From Strigamia acuminata (taxonomy: Eukaryota; Arthropoda; Chilopoda; Geophilomorpha; Linotaeniidae), in the NCBI GenBank assembly GCA_949358305.1, contig OX442316.1, positions 248,001-312,000 on the forward strand: a DNA stretch of 64,000 bases, in the 5' to 3' direction. Both the position numbers and the translations under genes were made by a program. Positions 10,767-22,236 of this stretch are shown here, piece after piece; positions within the stretch are counted from its first letter, which is position 1; every line of letters begins with the position of its first letter. Under the pieces are notes generated by a model. The model had not been told where the DNA came from. It was given only the letters and a program-made list of their open reading frames with translations, and ran no database searches.

Positions 10767-12762
10767 TGTTGCGGTCGGTCAACACGAATATAGAAGAAAT
10801 GGGCATTTGCGGTTTGAAATTCCCGCCACTAAGATTTGATGATCGTATAGCAAAGTACGTACATAAACCGTGCTGGAAACCACAATAATCACTCCCGAAT
10901 CCATTGTTGCATGAGGAGAAAGCAAACGAGAGCACTGTTGAAAGGTATCCGAGTGCTTGTTTATCCATAAGCCAGCGGGGAAAAGAGATTAACTACTCCC
11001 GACACATTGGAAAAGATGGCGGAAATAAAGTTAAACACGAGCTAAAATTCAACAACTTCTTTAATGAACGGTTAGATGAAAACTGAATAAAATACACGAA
11101 TGTAATTGGCCCTCAAGGGAGCCGCACATGCGCAATACCGAAAATGGCACGCGCCAAGCCGATTAGCGGCGAAATACAGACACAAAATTCTCCGTTGTCA
11201 TGGCAACGGAGGAAAACGAAATACAGGCAAAGTTGACAAATTGTGAAATTAGCACGGATTACAGTTTGTAATATATCAAAATGACCGCAAGAATGCAGTG
11301 AATAAAAAAGCTAATCATAACAATTCGATTCAATAAGTAAAACAATGAAAACGAAGCACAAAACAATGATCGTGTAGCAGACGATCGCAATAGCCAATCA
11401 CAGGCAAGTATGATGACGTAACCGTAAGATTTGAATTTAAAATGGCTTTAAAACACAAAATAACATAAGAATTCAGGTTAAAAAACATCGTAAACAAATA
11501 GTAAAATCAATTCAATCAATATACATCGTAAACAAATTGAAATAAAAACGAATTACCGATAAATTCCAACATGGCGGCCTCGAACGTCATATTGGCGGTA
11601 AAACCAGTACAATTCAAATCTTACGGTTACGTCATCATACTTGCCTGTGATTGGCTATTGCGATCGTCTGCTACACGATCATTGTTTTGTGCTTCGTTTT
11701 CATTGTTTTACTTATTGAATCAAATTGTGAAATTAGCACGGATTACAGTTTGTAATATATCAAAATGACCGCAAGAATGCAGTGAATAAAAAAGCTAATC
11801 ATAACAATTCGATTCAATAAGTAAAACAATGAAAACGAAGCACAAAACAATGATCGTGTAGCAGACGATCGCAATAGCCAATCACAGGCAAGTATGATGA
11901 CGTAACCGTAAGATTTGAATTTAAAATGGCTTTAAAACACAAAATAACATAAGAATTCAGGTTAAAAAACATCGTAAACAAATAGTAAAATCAATTCAAT
12001 CAATATACATCGTAAACAAATTGAAATAAAAACGAATTACCGATAAATTCCAACATGGCGGCCTCGAACGTCATATTGGCGGTAAAACCAGTACATTTGA
12101 AATTAGATACACAGAATGTTTATAAAAACCACAAAGGAATGTTAAATAAAATTAGGAAATGTTATTTCCTGCACAAAATCACACTATTTATTCAACACAA
12201 CACTTTGAAATAGATCGTAAGCCGCACGAACCGAACATTATCGGCCGCGCCCATGCGGAGGCCGACAACGAACGTTCGCACTGACGAAACGAAAACACTT
12301 GGGCAATAATAAAGCACACCAGTCGAAAGAGCAGACAATAATTAGTAGAAAGCAATTGTGAATAGAATTCTTAACAACTCGGAAAGTATAGAACGAAACG
12401 TTAGAAGTTCTAACGAAACGAGACTAGTAATGGAAAAATGACGTCACGCGTGTAGCGTAACAGAACTGCACTTCGACGAATGTACTTAAAAATGCCGTAA
12501 ATCATGAAAATGCATAAGAAATCAATGAGATAAGACACAAAGCTTTGAAAACACTTGAAATAACAGTAAATTAAAATGTAATATCAACACAAAAGACACT
12601 AAAATTACTGAAAACACTAAAAAATGTTTTAATAAGATAAAAACCTGAAATGCAATAAATGAAAATATTAGGCAAAAATTCCACTACACTATGAATATTT
12701 ATTATGACATAAAACACAGTAATAAATGCAATTTCTAAAATACTTCCACGTTGTTTGCAACA
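10767..12762 (-). mobile_element. Family A LTR, copy L2, inverted, with internal fold-back duplication
   Basis: It reads as an A LTR on the minus strand (GCAACA end at 10767, TGTTGC start at 12762) but is 1996 bases long, 484 more than normal. The extra comes from a segment at about 11611-11728 lying in the opposite orientation (equivalent to about 5730-5848 of L1), flanked by a direct duplication of about 370 bases (11239-11610 and 11722-12093). The X-box is intact at 11194-11207. The pattern is a strand-switch out and back, most simply explained by template switching during reverse transcription or repair. Confidence 0.9.
11611..11728 (+). repeat. Inverted insert inside LTR L2
   Basis: It begins AATTCAAATCTTACGG and ends CTTATTGAATCAAATTG, matching the plus orientation of L1 around 5730-5848 while the LTR on both sides runs minus. 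It carries its own GATTGGC and TTACGTCA motifs in the reverse sense. Boundary bases are uncertain by a few nucleotides because of short overlaps. Confidence 0.85.
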
Positions 12763-12822
12763 ACGAATTGCCGGCGAAAGGACAGAGAAGGAGAACCACA
12801 CAAAAAATTCACAAAAGAAAAA

Positions 12823-14430
12823 TCACTCAAGTTCTAGGGCTCTCACATGCTTGACTGACCTTTTTAACTCACGTCCATCGGGTAGCACAACTTTTATCAC
12901 ACGGATTTGACCATCCTCACCGGGAAAAATTTCTTTTATCCTGGCAAGTGGCCAAAAATATGGGTTAGTACCCATTTTTTCTAGAAGCACTATTTGGTCT
13001 ACTTTAGGGTTTTTGAAGAACTTATCACCTTTGGATTCATAAAAATTCCTCAATTGCATGAGGTAACTCTTTTTCCAAATTTTCCAGAACTCCCAAATAA
13101 ATTGGCGTCGTTTAATGTCCAGTTTTCTCAAATCGGATTTTTTAATTGCACTCAAATGTTTGTTTATTACGTATTTAGGCATACCTCCGGTTAGAAAGTT
13201 TTCAGGTGCCAAAATTCTACCACCATCAACACTGTCGGGGACATAACTTAAGGGTCGTGAATTTAGCACTGAACTAATTTCCAGAGCCAAAGTTTGGAGA
13301 GTTTCTAAGTCTACGGTGCTGCGCAACAATGTCTTTCGAAGTTTATCTTTGACAGAGCGGACTAGGCGCTCCCACGCTCCGCCCATCCATGGAGAAAGCG
13401 GTGGGATGAATGTCCAGAGCACCCTTTTTTCAGATAGGAATGTTTTCACGTCATTATGACCGATGAGTTTCCCCCATGATTGTAATTCGAGGCTTCCGCG
13501 CTCAAACGTCTTACTGTTGTCAGAGAAAATCTTCCCGGGGTATCCGTGGCGTGCCCCAAATCTTCTCATTGCAAGCAAAAACTTTGGCACAGAAAGGTCC
13601 TCTGAAACTTCTAAATGTATGGAACGGGTCACCATACACGTGAAAAGCAAGATGTAAACTTTTTTCTTTTCCTTCTTGTTGCTGCCGACATAAATGGGAC
13701 CCAAGTGGTCCACTCCTGTGTTTTGGAATGGCGCCGCTGGCGTCACACGTTCAGCAGGAAGGTCACCCGTTGAAGGGTTGTTGCGTGCAAGTTTTCCTCG
13801 TCTGCAAATTTCACATTCTCTTATAACTGTCTGAATTGTTCTTCTTCCTCTAATAATCCAAAATCGTTCGCGTAGGTGATACAAGGTTTCGCTTATGTCA
13901 CCATGAAGCAACTCCAAATGCACTTTTTTAATTAACAGTCTTGTTATCCAACTATCATAATGCAAGATAATTGGATAAACCTCATCAAATGTCAATAAAG
14001 ATTTTTTCAAGCGGCTACGAAGTCGAAGTAATCCGTCCTCGTCAATGAAGAGCTCGAAATTGCGTAGGGTGGAATGTTTAGACAGTTCTCTTTTGTTTTT
14101 CACATCATCAATCTCCTCAGAAAAATGTAGCTTCTGGGAAAATTGCAGGATCTTCAATTGGTTGTCCTCTAACTCGAGTGGCGAGAGAGGCTCACCGCGC
14201 AAAAGTTTGTTTTTCCATCGCAAAATGTATGAGAAAACTCTCAAAAGTCGGTTGTAATTTCGGAATCGTTTGAAGAATCGACCAATAAAGCTTTCTGTCA
14301 CTTGAATTGTCATCACAACGATTTTTCGTTCTTCTTCTGGAAGATCCTCTTGTATAATTTCTCTTTTTTCCAGTTTCGAGACATCAACTCCAAACCACCA
14401 AAGTTTATTTTGCATCAATGTTTTTGAGTT
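12823..14430 (-). pseudogene. Family A pol fragment, inverted: RNase H end to integrase
   Basis: The minus-strand coding part runs from NSKTLMQNKLWW to the natural stop. It holds the complete integrase: an HHCC-type zinc domain (HLELLHGD and CEICRR), catalytic acids in GVDHLGPIYV, FSDNSKTF and GGAWERLV, and the C-terminal DUF5641-like domain. The first RNase H segments are absent, so together with 7167-8123 about 400 bases of pol are missing. The open frame extends upstream into antisense leader sequence (to 14547), which is an accident of the junction. The integrase itself has no stop, but it lacks its normal polyprotein context. Confidence 0.92.
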
Positions 14431-15118
14431 CTGTGTTTTCATTTTGGGGATTTTTATTGCATGAGGGTATTGTTTTGGGTATTCCATTGGTGTTTTTGTT
14501 GTTTCATTTGCTAGTTTTGGGGAAAATTTTAGTAAAAGTGTTTTCATACCAAATTTTGAAGTGTTTTTTCATTGCATGTTTAGTTCTCCATTATAACCGC
14601 CATAAGCGGGGGAGATTAGATTTATTTCGAGTAGAACTGACTAGTTTCAAGTTGAATGAGCTGTCAGTAGAGTCAAAATTTAATGTTAGGAGTTATTGGC
14701 GTGTTTTGTTGCAAAACGAACCGTCAATTGTTTTCAAAAGAGTTTATTGGCGTGCTTTGTTGCAAAACAAACCGTCAATTATTTTCAAACTGTGCAGGGT
14801 AATTGTGTCACGTTTTATTTACGTACACAAAAACCGCTCAAATTTTTGGTCATCCTCGATTGGCCAAACATTTGATATTCTAAAATTCTCACGTGTCACC
14901 AAGGACCGTGAAAATTGAGTGCTTTTTGGGGGATAAAATAAAAAAGTTTATTCTCTTTAAAGTTAAAACAAAAACCGTGAAAATTGAGAAATTTTTGGGG
15001 GATAAAATTACAAGGTTTATTCTCTTAAAAATTAAAACAAAGTTGAATTGTCATGCCCGTTTTTATCTGTTCTTTCCAAATTTCACAGCCGAATTTTTTG
15101 TGAGAGAGGACAGAGAGA
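14426..15118 (+). mobile_element. Family A leader, 5'-truncated, after the inversion breakpoint
   Basis: Plus-strand leader resumes at GAGTTCTGTGTTTTC, equivalent to about base 317 of the leader. The junction with inverted pol overlaps by GAGTT (14426-14430) within a longer imperfect match (GTTTTTGAGTT against GTTTTTGGAGTT). The C-terminal part of ORF0 is open to 14918. The leader leads normally into gag at 15119, but this copy has no LTR of its own upstream. Confidence 0.88.
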
Positions 15119-18100
15119 ATGGCGGAACCTACAATGAGAGATCTTCTAACTGAGGATCAAATCGAAGTGCAACAACAACGTTGGGAGTCGCAAGTCACTG
15201 CAATGAATCATTTGTTGTCTATATCGGAGAAGACAGCAGATCCAGGTGAACTGGAAGCGCTGGTGCAAACTGCGACCCCGAAAGAAACGAGAATAGTCGG
15301 TGCGCTGAATGATCTACAGGAATATTCGGACCACGGCTATTATCTAGAATGCATTGACAAGCTTGAGACTATGCAAGCAAGAGTGGATCTTCTTCGCACG
15401 AGATACGAAATTTCAAAGCGATCACTTCCAACTTTGGGAGGAAGATTAAATACGTCGACAAGCTCAAACCAGAATACAACCTTGAACGCGACAGCAACGT
15501 TTAGAAAAAATTCGAAGCTGCCCAAACTGGATTCCGTAAAATTCGACGGAGATATTTTGAAGTACAGAACATTCAAAAGCAACTTCGAGACCTCCGTACA
15601 CAAGGATCCAGACCTGAGTAACATTGAAAAACTCCAGTATTTACAAACTATGTGTACTGGAGAAGCGGCAATTCTCATCTCAACTTTTCCCCTGATTGAG
15701 GAATCCTACGACCTTGCAAGAGAAGAACTCGAAAGACATTTTGGTAATGAGGATGCCCAACAAACTGCGTTAATAAAATCAATTCGAGAATTAAAAGCTG
15801 TTTCAAGTGTATATCCAACTAAAGCGATAAAAACAAATTTGACAAAGATTTCTGCGACTATTAGACTTCTCGAGCAACTAAAAATTCCTATTCAGACTTC
15901 CGGAGCTTTCTTATTGCCCGACATAATTAGCAAGTTTCCAACTTCAATGGCATTAAGATTTTACCAAGTTCACGGAATTCAAAATAAGAACATTGTTACG
16001 TTGCTCAATTTCTTTGTGAATGAAGTTGCGATGGCCGAACGAACTGAAAACGTCTCGGAAAAATCGAAAAAAGACAAGAATGAAAAATCGGACGTAGAGA
16101 AAACGAAAGTGAAAGGTTCAATGACCACGTGGGCAACTACTCAAGACGCCAAGCAGTCTACTAGTGCAAAAACGAAGAGTGAACCGAAATCTGAAAGCAA
16201 GAATACGCCTTTCAAGACAAACAAGTGCATTTTTTGTGAAGATGAACATTTAAACGGCGCTTGTAAAAAGGATTTCGAAATTAACGCGAAAATCGAAATA
16301 GTTAAGAAAAACCGACTGTGTTTTAATTGTTTCAGAACTGGGCATAGAGTGGGAGACTGCAAGGTCAAATTTTCTTGTAAACATTGTGGTGGGCGACACC
16401 ATTCCACAATATGCAAAAAATCCGAGGTGAAGAATTCAACGAGCGCTGCGGAGAAGCCGAAGGAGCCACAAGTAACAACACATGTTTCATGCGCAATCTC
16501 GACGACTCTACAACTAATGATCTTCACCGCGGACCTCAAAACAAAATCAGGAGGAACTCACAGCATTCGAGGGATGATTGATCCGGGAAGCCATCGATCG
16601 TTCATCACTAAAGAATTTGTTGAAAGACTGAAACTTAAAAAGTGCGGCAGTGTTTCTGCCACCACACAACGTTTTAATGATTCGTCTCCAGCAGCTACGG
16701 ACTACGATGTGTTCAATGTCACACTGCAGAGTAAAAATGACACTCAAGATTTGAAACTTTCCATGCTTTCTGTGGAAGATTTGCCACGAGTGCAAGGCAT
16801 TCTGAACTCATCAATGATTGACAAAGTGAAGAAACTAAATCTCGAACTTGCTGAAGACCTACCAGCTAAGACTGCTCAAATTGCTTTTAGGAGTCGACGT
16901 GTGGTGGAAGGTCGTTAAGGATGGCAAGAAAAAGGTAAACGCCGACCTTGGACTCATTAACACAATTTTTGGATGGGTCTTGGCTGGAGCGGCTGGAAAC
17001 ACCAATTTGTTTGAGGATGAGGAAGGAATGACAACATGTTGTAATACATGCGACTTAGACATCCAAGAAAAATTGGACAAACTGTGGAACTTGGAAGCAA
17101 TCGGAATAAATGCGGGAGAAAAAGAATCCGACTTTATTCGCGATCGATTCGAATCAACTACAAAGCGTCTAGACGATGGACGTTATGAAGTCATGCTGCC
17201 ATTCAATGGTCAGGAAGTCGACTTGGAGTCCAATTGGGAATTGGCCATGAATCAACTGGCCAACACGCTCAAAAGAATAGATGCCAACGAAGACTACAAA
17301 AAACGTTACGACGAGTCCATGTGGCAATATATTCACGAAAATCACGCGGAGGAAGTCCCAAAAGAAGAGCGTTTTTTGAAGAAAGGAACCTACAATATAC
17401 CTCACCACCCTGTAATCAAGGAGGATCGAGACACGACGAAATTTCGAGTAGTGTTCAACGCGTCTTCATCCAAGAAGGGGAAACTTTCCCTCAATGACTG
17501 TTTATTTCCGGGACCTTCCCTTAATCCAGACTTAATACTCGTTATTGTGAGATTCCGTCTCTATTGTATTCCAATAATAGCAGACATTAAGCAAGCGTTC
17601 CTCCAAGTAATGATCAACCCTACTCAAACAAACTTTCTACGTTTTTTGTGGGTCGCTCGTGACTATTTCAAAGAGCCATACTCATGGCAAAATTTGTGGA
17701 ATAATCTAATGGTTCTGCGAATGATTGTCGTGCCATTTGGCGTCATTTCTTCTCCATTCCTCTTGTGTGCGACGATTAGGAAACAAGCGAAACAATTTGA
17801 AGAAACTCATGCAAAAGAAGTCGACGCACTCGATGATGGAATCTTCATGGATGATTTGACGTCAGGAGGAGATTTTACAGCCGACACAACATCACATTGC
17901 GAGAAACTGAAAATGATATTAGACGACGGAAAGCTTCCCCTCGTAAAGTGGGCGACCTCAAGCAAGGACGTCTTCAACAATTTGAAAAAAGAAGGTTTTC
18001 ATATGCGAGGAGAGGAGTTTTTGGACTTAGGAATTATAAAAATGCTTGGAATATTGTGGAACACGGCAGAAGATGTCATGATGTTTAACATTCCGACCAT

Positions 18101-19760
18101 TGAAAAAATTCCGAATACAAAGCGAGAAGTTGTTTCATTAATGGCTTCCATATTCGATCCAATGGGACTCATTGCTCCTGTTGTGCTTCAAATGAAACTG
18201 TTAGTTCAAGCAATCTGGATGAGGACAAAAAACTGGGATGAAAAGATTCTTGACTCAGAGAAAAAAGAAGTCGAAGAGTGGAGTCAAGACATACAAAAAT
18301 TAAAAGAATTGAAAGTACAACGTTGGCTGCAGACTTATTCCGGTCAAGACATCACTTTAGAAGTTTTCTGTGACGCAAGCACAAAGGCATTTGGCTGTTC
18401 AATTTTTGTCGTCAATCTAGAGGGCAAAAGAACTTTATTGTTGAGTAAATGTCGTATTGCGCCGACGAAAAAAGTGACTCTTCCTCGACTTGAATTAACT
18501 GCAGCAGTGGTTGGAGTGCGAATGACCAAGTACCTGTTAGAAAACTTTCTTCCCGGTTACCCGGTCACTGAGGTGAAATACTACTCGGACTCCACCATAA
18601 CTCTAGCCTGGATAAATTCGGACAAGAACGTATGGAAGCCATACGTCTCAAACCGTGTTCAAGAAATTATTTCTTCAACTAAGCCCGAACAATGGTCTCA
18701 TGTACCAACAGAATTTAACCCAGCAGATTTATTAACTCGACCACATAACTCAAAAACATTGATGCAAAATAAACTTTGGTGGTTTGGAGTTGATGTCTCG
18801 AAACTGGAAAAAAGAGAAATTATACAAGAGGATCTTCCAGAAGAAGAACGAAAAATCGTTGTGATGACAATTCAAGTGACAGAAAGCTTTATTGGTCGAT
18901 TCTTCAAACGATTCCGAAATTACAACCGACTTTTGAGAGTTTTCTTATACATTTTGCGATGGAAAAACAAACTTTTGCGCGGTGAGCCTCTCTCGCCACT
19001 CGAGTTAGAGGACAACCAATTGAAGATCCTGCAATTTTCCCAGAAGCTACATTTTTCTGAGGAGATTGATGATGTGAAAAACAAAAGAGAACTGTCTAAA
19101 CATTCCACCCTACGCAATTTCGAGCTCTTCATTGACGAGGACGGATTACTTCGACTTCGTAGCCGCTTGAAAAAATCTTTATTGACATTTGATGAGGTTT
19201 ATCCAATTATCTTGCATTATGATAGTTGGATAACAAGACTGTTAATTAAAAAAGTGCATTTGGAGTTGCTTCATGGTGACATAAGCGAAACCTTGTATCA
19301 CCTACGCGAACGATTTTGGATTATTAGAGGAAGAAGAACAATTCAGACAGTTATAAGAGAATGTGAAATTTGCAGACGAGGAAAACTTGCACGCAACAAC
19401 CCTTCAACGGGTGACCTTCCTGCTGAACGTGTGACGCCAGCGGCGCCATTCCAAAACACAGGAGTGGACCACTTGGGTCCCATTTATGTCGGCAGCAACA
19501 AGAAGGAAAAGAAAAAAGTTTACATCTTGCTTTTCACGTGTATGGTGACCCGTTCCATACATTTAGAAGTTTCAGAGGACCTTTCTGTGCCAAAGTTTTT
19601 GCTTGCAATGAGAAGATTTGGGGCACGCCACGGATACCCCGGGAAGATTTTCTCTGACAACAGTAAGACGTTTGAGCGCGGAAGCCTCGAATTACAATCA
19701 TGGGGGAAACTCATCGGTCATAATGACGTGAAAACATTCCTATCTGAAAAAAGGGTGCTC
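15119..19760 (+). pseudogene. Family A gag-pol, plus copy 2, frameshifted and split by element B
   Basis: Gag starts at ATG 15119. It is nearly identical to the copy at 32270, with D to N near 15745 and a Cys to Trp change near 16131 (ACGTGGGCA against ACGTGCGCA). A 5-base deletion (ATGTG missing in CAAATTGCTTTTAGG near 16884) shifts the frame just after the protease, ending the first ORF at 16918; pol then continues in another frame (16848 onward). Zinc knuckles, protease, RT with FMDD, RNase H (FCDAST, LPRLELTAA, YYSDSTITLAW) and the integrase N-terminal half are all recognisable. Coding is then interrupted at 19760 by B. The C-terminal remainder is at 29092-29689. Confidence 0.95.
19757..19760. 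repeat. Target-site duplication GCTC, left of full-length B
   Basis: AAGGGTGCTC is followed by the B LTR start TGTTGCAAG. GCTC recurs at 29092-29095, where integrase resumes as GCTCTGGACATTC. The 4-bp size matches the CAGT of family A. Confidence 0.95.
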
Positions 19761-21327
19761 TGTTGCAAGACAGCGTGGAAGAATTGTTGTGCTGAGATTG
19801 TTTCAATAAATATTACTAATTGCTTTTATTTGTTTAATTTTCCTTTAGTGTTTTATTTTTCATAATTAATTGATATTTTTCACTTTACAGGAATTTTGAC
19901 TTATTAAAATGTTTTTCACTGATTTTTATTGTCACTTTTCGATTTAATGTAGTGTTAATACCTTGCTATTATTTTATTCGTGTCTTTTTGAGTGCATTTA
20001 TGAACCTTTCTATTAATTTTCCCTGATTTTGTGTTTATTGCGTGCAGTTCTAATGTTTTCTTCGTTTTCTGGCATACATTTGCGATGCTCGATACGTCAT
20101 TTTTCGGTTCCTAGCGGACTTTTGCTTCCGTCTTCTAACCTTTCGTTTTGTGCTTTAGAATTCATTTGGATTTCTTTTTACATTTGTTTCTGACTAATTC
20201 AAGTCTGTTCTTTCTTTCTGGATGCATTAGAACTGCCCAAAATGCTTCGATCGGTTGTTTCTAACGTTCGTTGTCGGCTGCCGTAAAAGCGTAGCCGAGA
20301 ATGTTCGGTTCGTTCAACATTTTCGTATTTATTAAACTTGTGTGTATTCTTTCAGTATTTTGTGATAAGAATTAATAATTATTCTTGTATTTTATTCGAT
20401 ACTTTATTTGTTATTTACATTAAGTGCTTTATATTCCAATTCCGAATTGTTTTGACGCTTTTGCAATGTTCGCCGGACGCCATGTTTGATCCAATACCTT
20501 TGTTATGTTCGCCGGTCGCCATGTTTGTCCCAAGCGACGATTACACAATGTAACCGTTATTTTTGTATTTTATATTCTTATAATCTGCATTTACTATTTC
20601 ATTTCGAAGTGTTTTCACCTGTATTCTTTGCTATTTTTGCATTTTTATTCCGTTCGGAATTCAAATGTTTTGATTGCATCATTTTGCTTGACGCTGATTG
20701 GCTGTCTCGATCGTCTGCTTGACGATCATTGTTTTCGTTCCGTTTGCACTGTTTTACTCTTCTGATCTTATTGTTGTGATTAGATTAAATATTCCTGGTA
20801 TTCTTGTGATCATTTTAGTGTATCACAATCGTTAATTCGTGCAGTTTTTATGTAACTACAACTTTGCTGTGATTTCGTTTCCTCCGTTGCTATGACAACG
20901 GAGTTTCTTTTGTATCTGTATTTCGCCGCTATCGGCTTGGCGCGTGCCGTATTGGGTACTGCGCATGTGCGGTTCCTCAGGAACCAATGTAATCAGTGTA
21001 TTTTATTCAGTTCTCAACCAACTTTTTAATAAACAAGTTGTTTTTTGTTAACTCCCGTGTTTTCTATTTTCAACCTTAGTTTTCAATGTGTTGTGAGTAG
21101 TTAAGCCTTTCCCTGGATTAGCCATTGATTCAGCACTCCATTGGATATTAATCAACGGTGTTCCCATCAATGTTCCATGCATTCAACAATAGTTTTCAGT
21201 GCGGATTTGTGTTCTCAGCGCGGTTTTCGTACGAATTTAACAATACGATCACTTGAGTTTTTAGAAGCGGGAAATTCAAATAGCCCCGACCCCATTCCTA
21301 GCTGTTTGGTGTTGACAGACCGCAACA
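19761..21327 (+). mobile_element. 5' LTR of element B (1567 bp)
   Basis: It starts TGTTGCAAGACAGCG and ends AGACCGCAACA. It is related to the A LTR but clearly diverged; the best conserved stretch is the promoter block from the CCAAT-type GATTGGC to the poly(A) signal. AATAAA near 19808 lies just inside the LTR start. ORF0 begins inside this LTR at ATG 21177. Confidence 0.95.
20886..21033 (+). promoter_or_regulatory. Conserved LTR promoter block (B, 5' LTR)
   Basis: X-box GTTGCTATGACAAC (20886-20899) within an inverted repeat ending CAACGGAG; TGCGCATGTGCGG (20960-20972), identical to family A; initiator TCAGTT (21007-21012) after TATTTTAT; AATAAA (21028-21033). The same block is at 28650-28797 in the 3' LTR and 38042-38189 in the solo LTR. 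Conservation across diverged families suggests function. Binding of RFX or NRF1-type factors is inferred from motif shape. Confidence 0.55.
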
Positions 21328-22028
21328 TCGAATACGTTCTTTTGGTGCACGTGACCAGGATATCGTCTGCTTTTCGTGAGTGTTTCCGTTACGTCAGTGA
21401 TACGTTTGCTTGTTCATCTGGTTCGAGCAGCGGAATTTACGTTCGTGTGTCGTCGTCAGCAAAGCGTGTCGTCGTTCAATGTGACTACAGTCGCAACGGT
21501 GACATTTTGTGCGTCGATTACGAACATTTGAGTGCCAGCAACGATTTTCTACGGTCGCCATCTTGGATAAGGATAACACAACGCGCTGTGCTGAGAAGTC
21601 GATTCGCCCCTGGATTTATTGCTTTTCTTGTGTTTTATCATTCAGTGCATTTATTTTGGAGGTTTTGTTTGCATGAGGGTATTGTTTTGGGTATTCTTTT
21701 TGGTGTTATTGCTGTTTCATATGCTAATCTTAAGGGAAATTTAGTAAAAGTGAATTTTATTGCAAATTGTTTTAGTGTTTTCTTTAATTTTATGCATGCA
21801 TCTCCATATAACTGGCATAACCAGGGGAGATTTAGATTTTTTGAAGCTAGTCGCTGGTCAGTCTCTCATTGCAAGAGCTGTCAGTTATTAACGTTAAAAT
21901 TTAATAGTGATTTTCGTGCGAATTTCGTTCCAAACGAATCGCCGAAAATATTTCAAACTTGTGTAGGACTTTTTGAGTCACGTTTTTCATACGTGATCAA
22001 GGTCGCTCGTTTGTTTTGGCATCCTTGA
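21177..22028 (+). CDS. ORF0 of element B: unrecognised 283-aa leader protein
   Basis: An ATG frame beginning in the LTR, downstream of the inferred start site. It crosses the LTR end and the primer-site region and stops 208 bases before gag. I do not recognise the product. It has a Cys/Ser/Asn-rich N-terminal part (SADLCSQRGF), the motif VLTDRNIEY, a region with FLRSPSW and SRFAPGFIAF, and a hydrophobic central stretch (FWRFCLHEGIVLGILFG) that could be a membrane segment. Families A and C have the same frame with matching motifs, and A/B length differences appear in multiples of three. Known BEL/Pao elements normally have gag-pol as first ORF, so this is unusual. It could instead be a long leader kept open by chance, or be removed by splicing. 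Confidence 0.5.
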   Translation: MHSTIVFSADLCSQRGFRTNLTIRSLEFLEAGNSNSPDPIPSCLVLTDRNIEYVLLVHVTRISSAFRECFRYVSDTFACSSGSSSGIYVRVSSSAKRVVVQCDYSRNGDILCVDYEHLSASNDFLRSPSWIRITQRAVLRSRFAPGFIAFLVFYHSVHLFWRFCLHEGIVLGILFGVIAVSYANLKGNLVKVNFIANCFSVFFNFMHASPYNWHNQGRFRFFEASRWSVSHCKSCQLLTLKFNSDFRANFVPNESPKIFQTCVGLFESRFSYVIKVARLFWHP

Positions 22029-22236
22029 TTGTCAAAACACTCGATATTCTTGTGCATTTTCAATTGATTTTTTGTCATTTGGGCAATTAAACGTTGAAAA
22101 ATTCTGTGTATTTTTGGGGGATAAAATAACAAATTTTATTCTTTTAAAAAATTGAAAGCGAAGTGTTTTTTGTCAAACGAGATTTTATCTTCCTTTTCGA
22201 AATTTGCAGCCGTGAATTTGTGAGAGGAGAGAAAAC
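21328..22236 (+). mobile_element. Leader of element B between LTR and gag
   Basis: About 909 bases. The first 700 carry the ORF0 continuation. The last 200 are T-rich and hold one copy of a TTTTTGGGGGATAAAAT motif that is duplicated in family A, then GAGAGGAGAGAAAAC just before the gag ATG. No other feature seen. Confidence 0.8.
21342..21361 (+). promoter_or_regulatory. Candidate primer-binding region of B
   Basis: TTGGTGCACGTGACCAGGAT begins 14 bases after the LTR end. TGG is what a tRNA 3' CCA would pair with. Family A has TTGGTAGCCGTGACCAGGAT at the equivalent place, and C has TTGGTGCC, six more bases, then TTGACCAGGAT. The distance from the LTR is longer than usual and I cannot name the tRNA. 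TGACCAGGAT is the better conserved half, so the motif may do something besides priming. Confidence 0.45.

Noticed and set aside
12823-14547. 574-aa minus-strand ORF as a fusion gene
   Set aside because: The first 39 or so residues are antisense leader joined at an inversion breakpoint; only the integrase part is meaningful.
20338-20765. Three overlapping 71-86 codon frames in the B LTR (repeated at 28102 and 37494)
   Set aside because: They overlap each other in T-rich LTR sequence upstream of the inferred transcription start and are not kept in family A.
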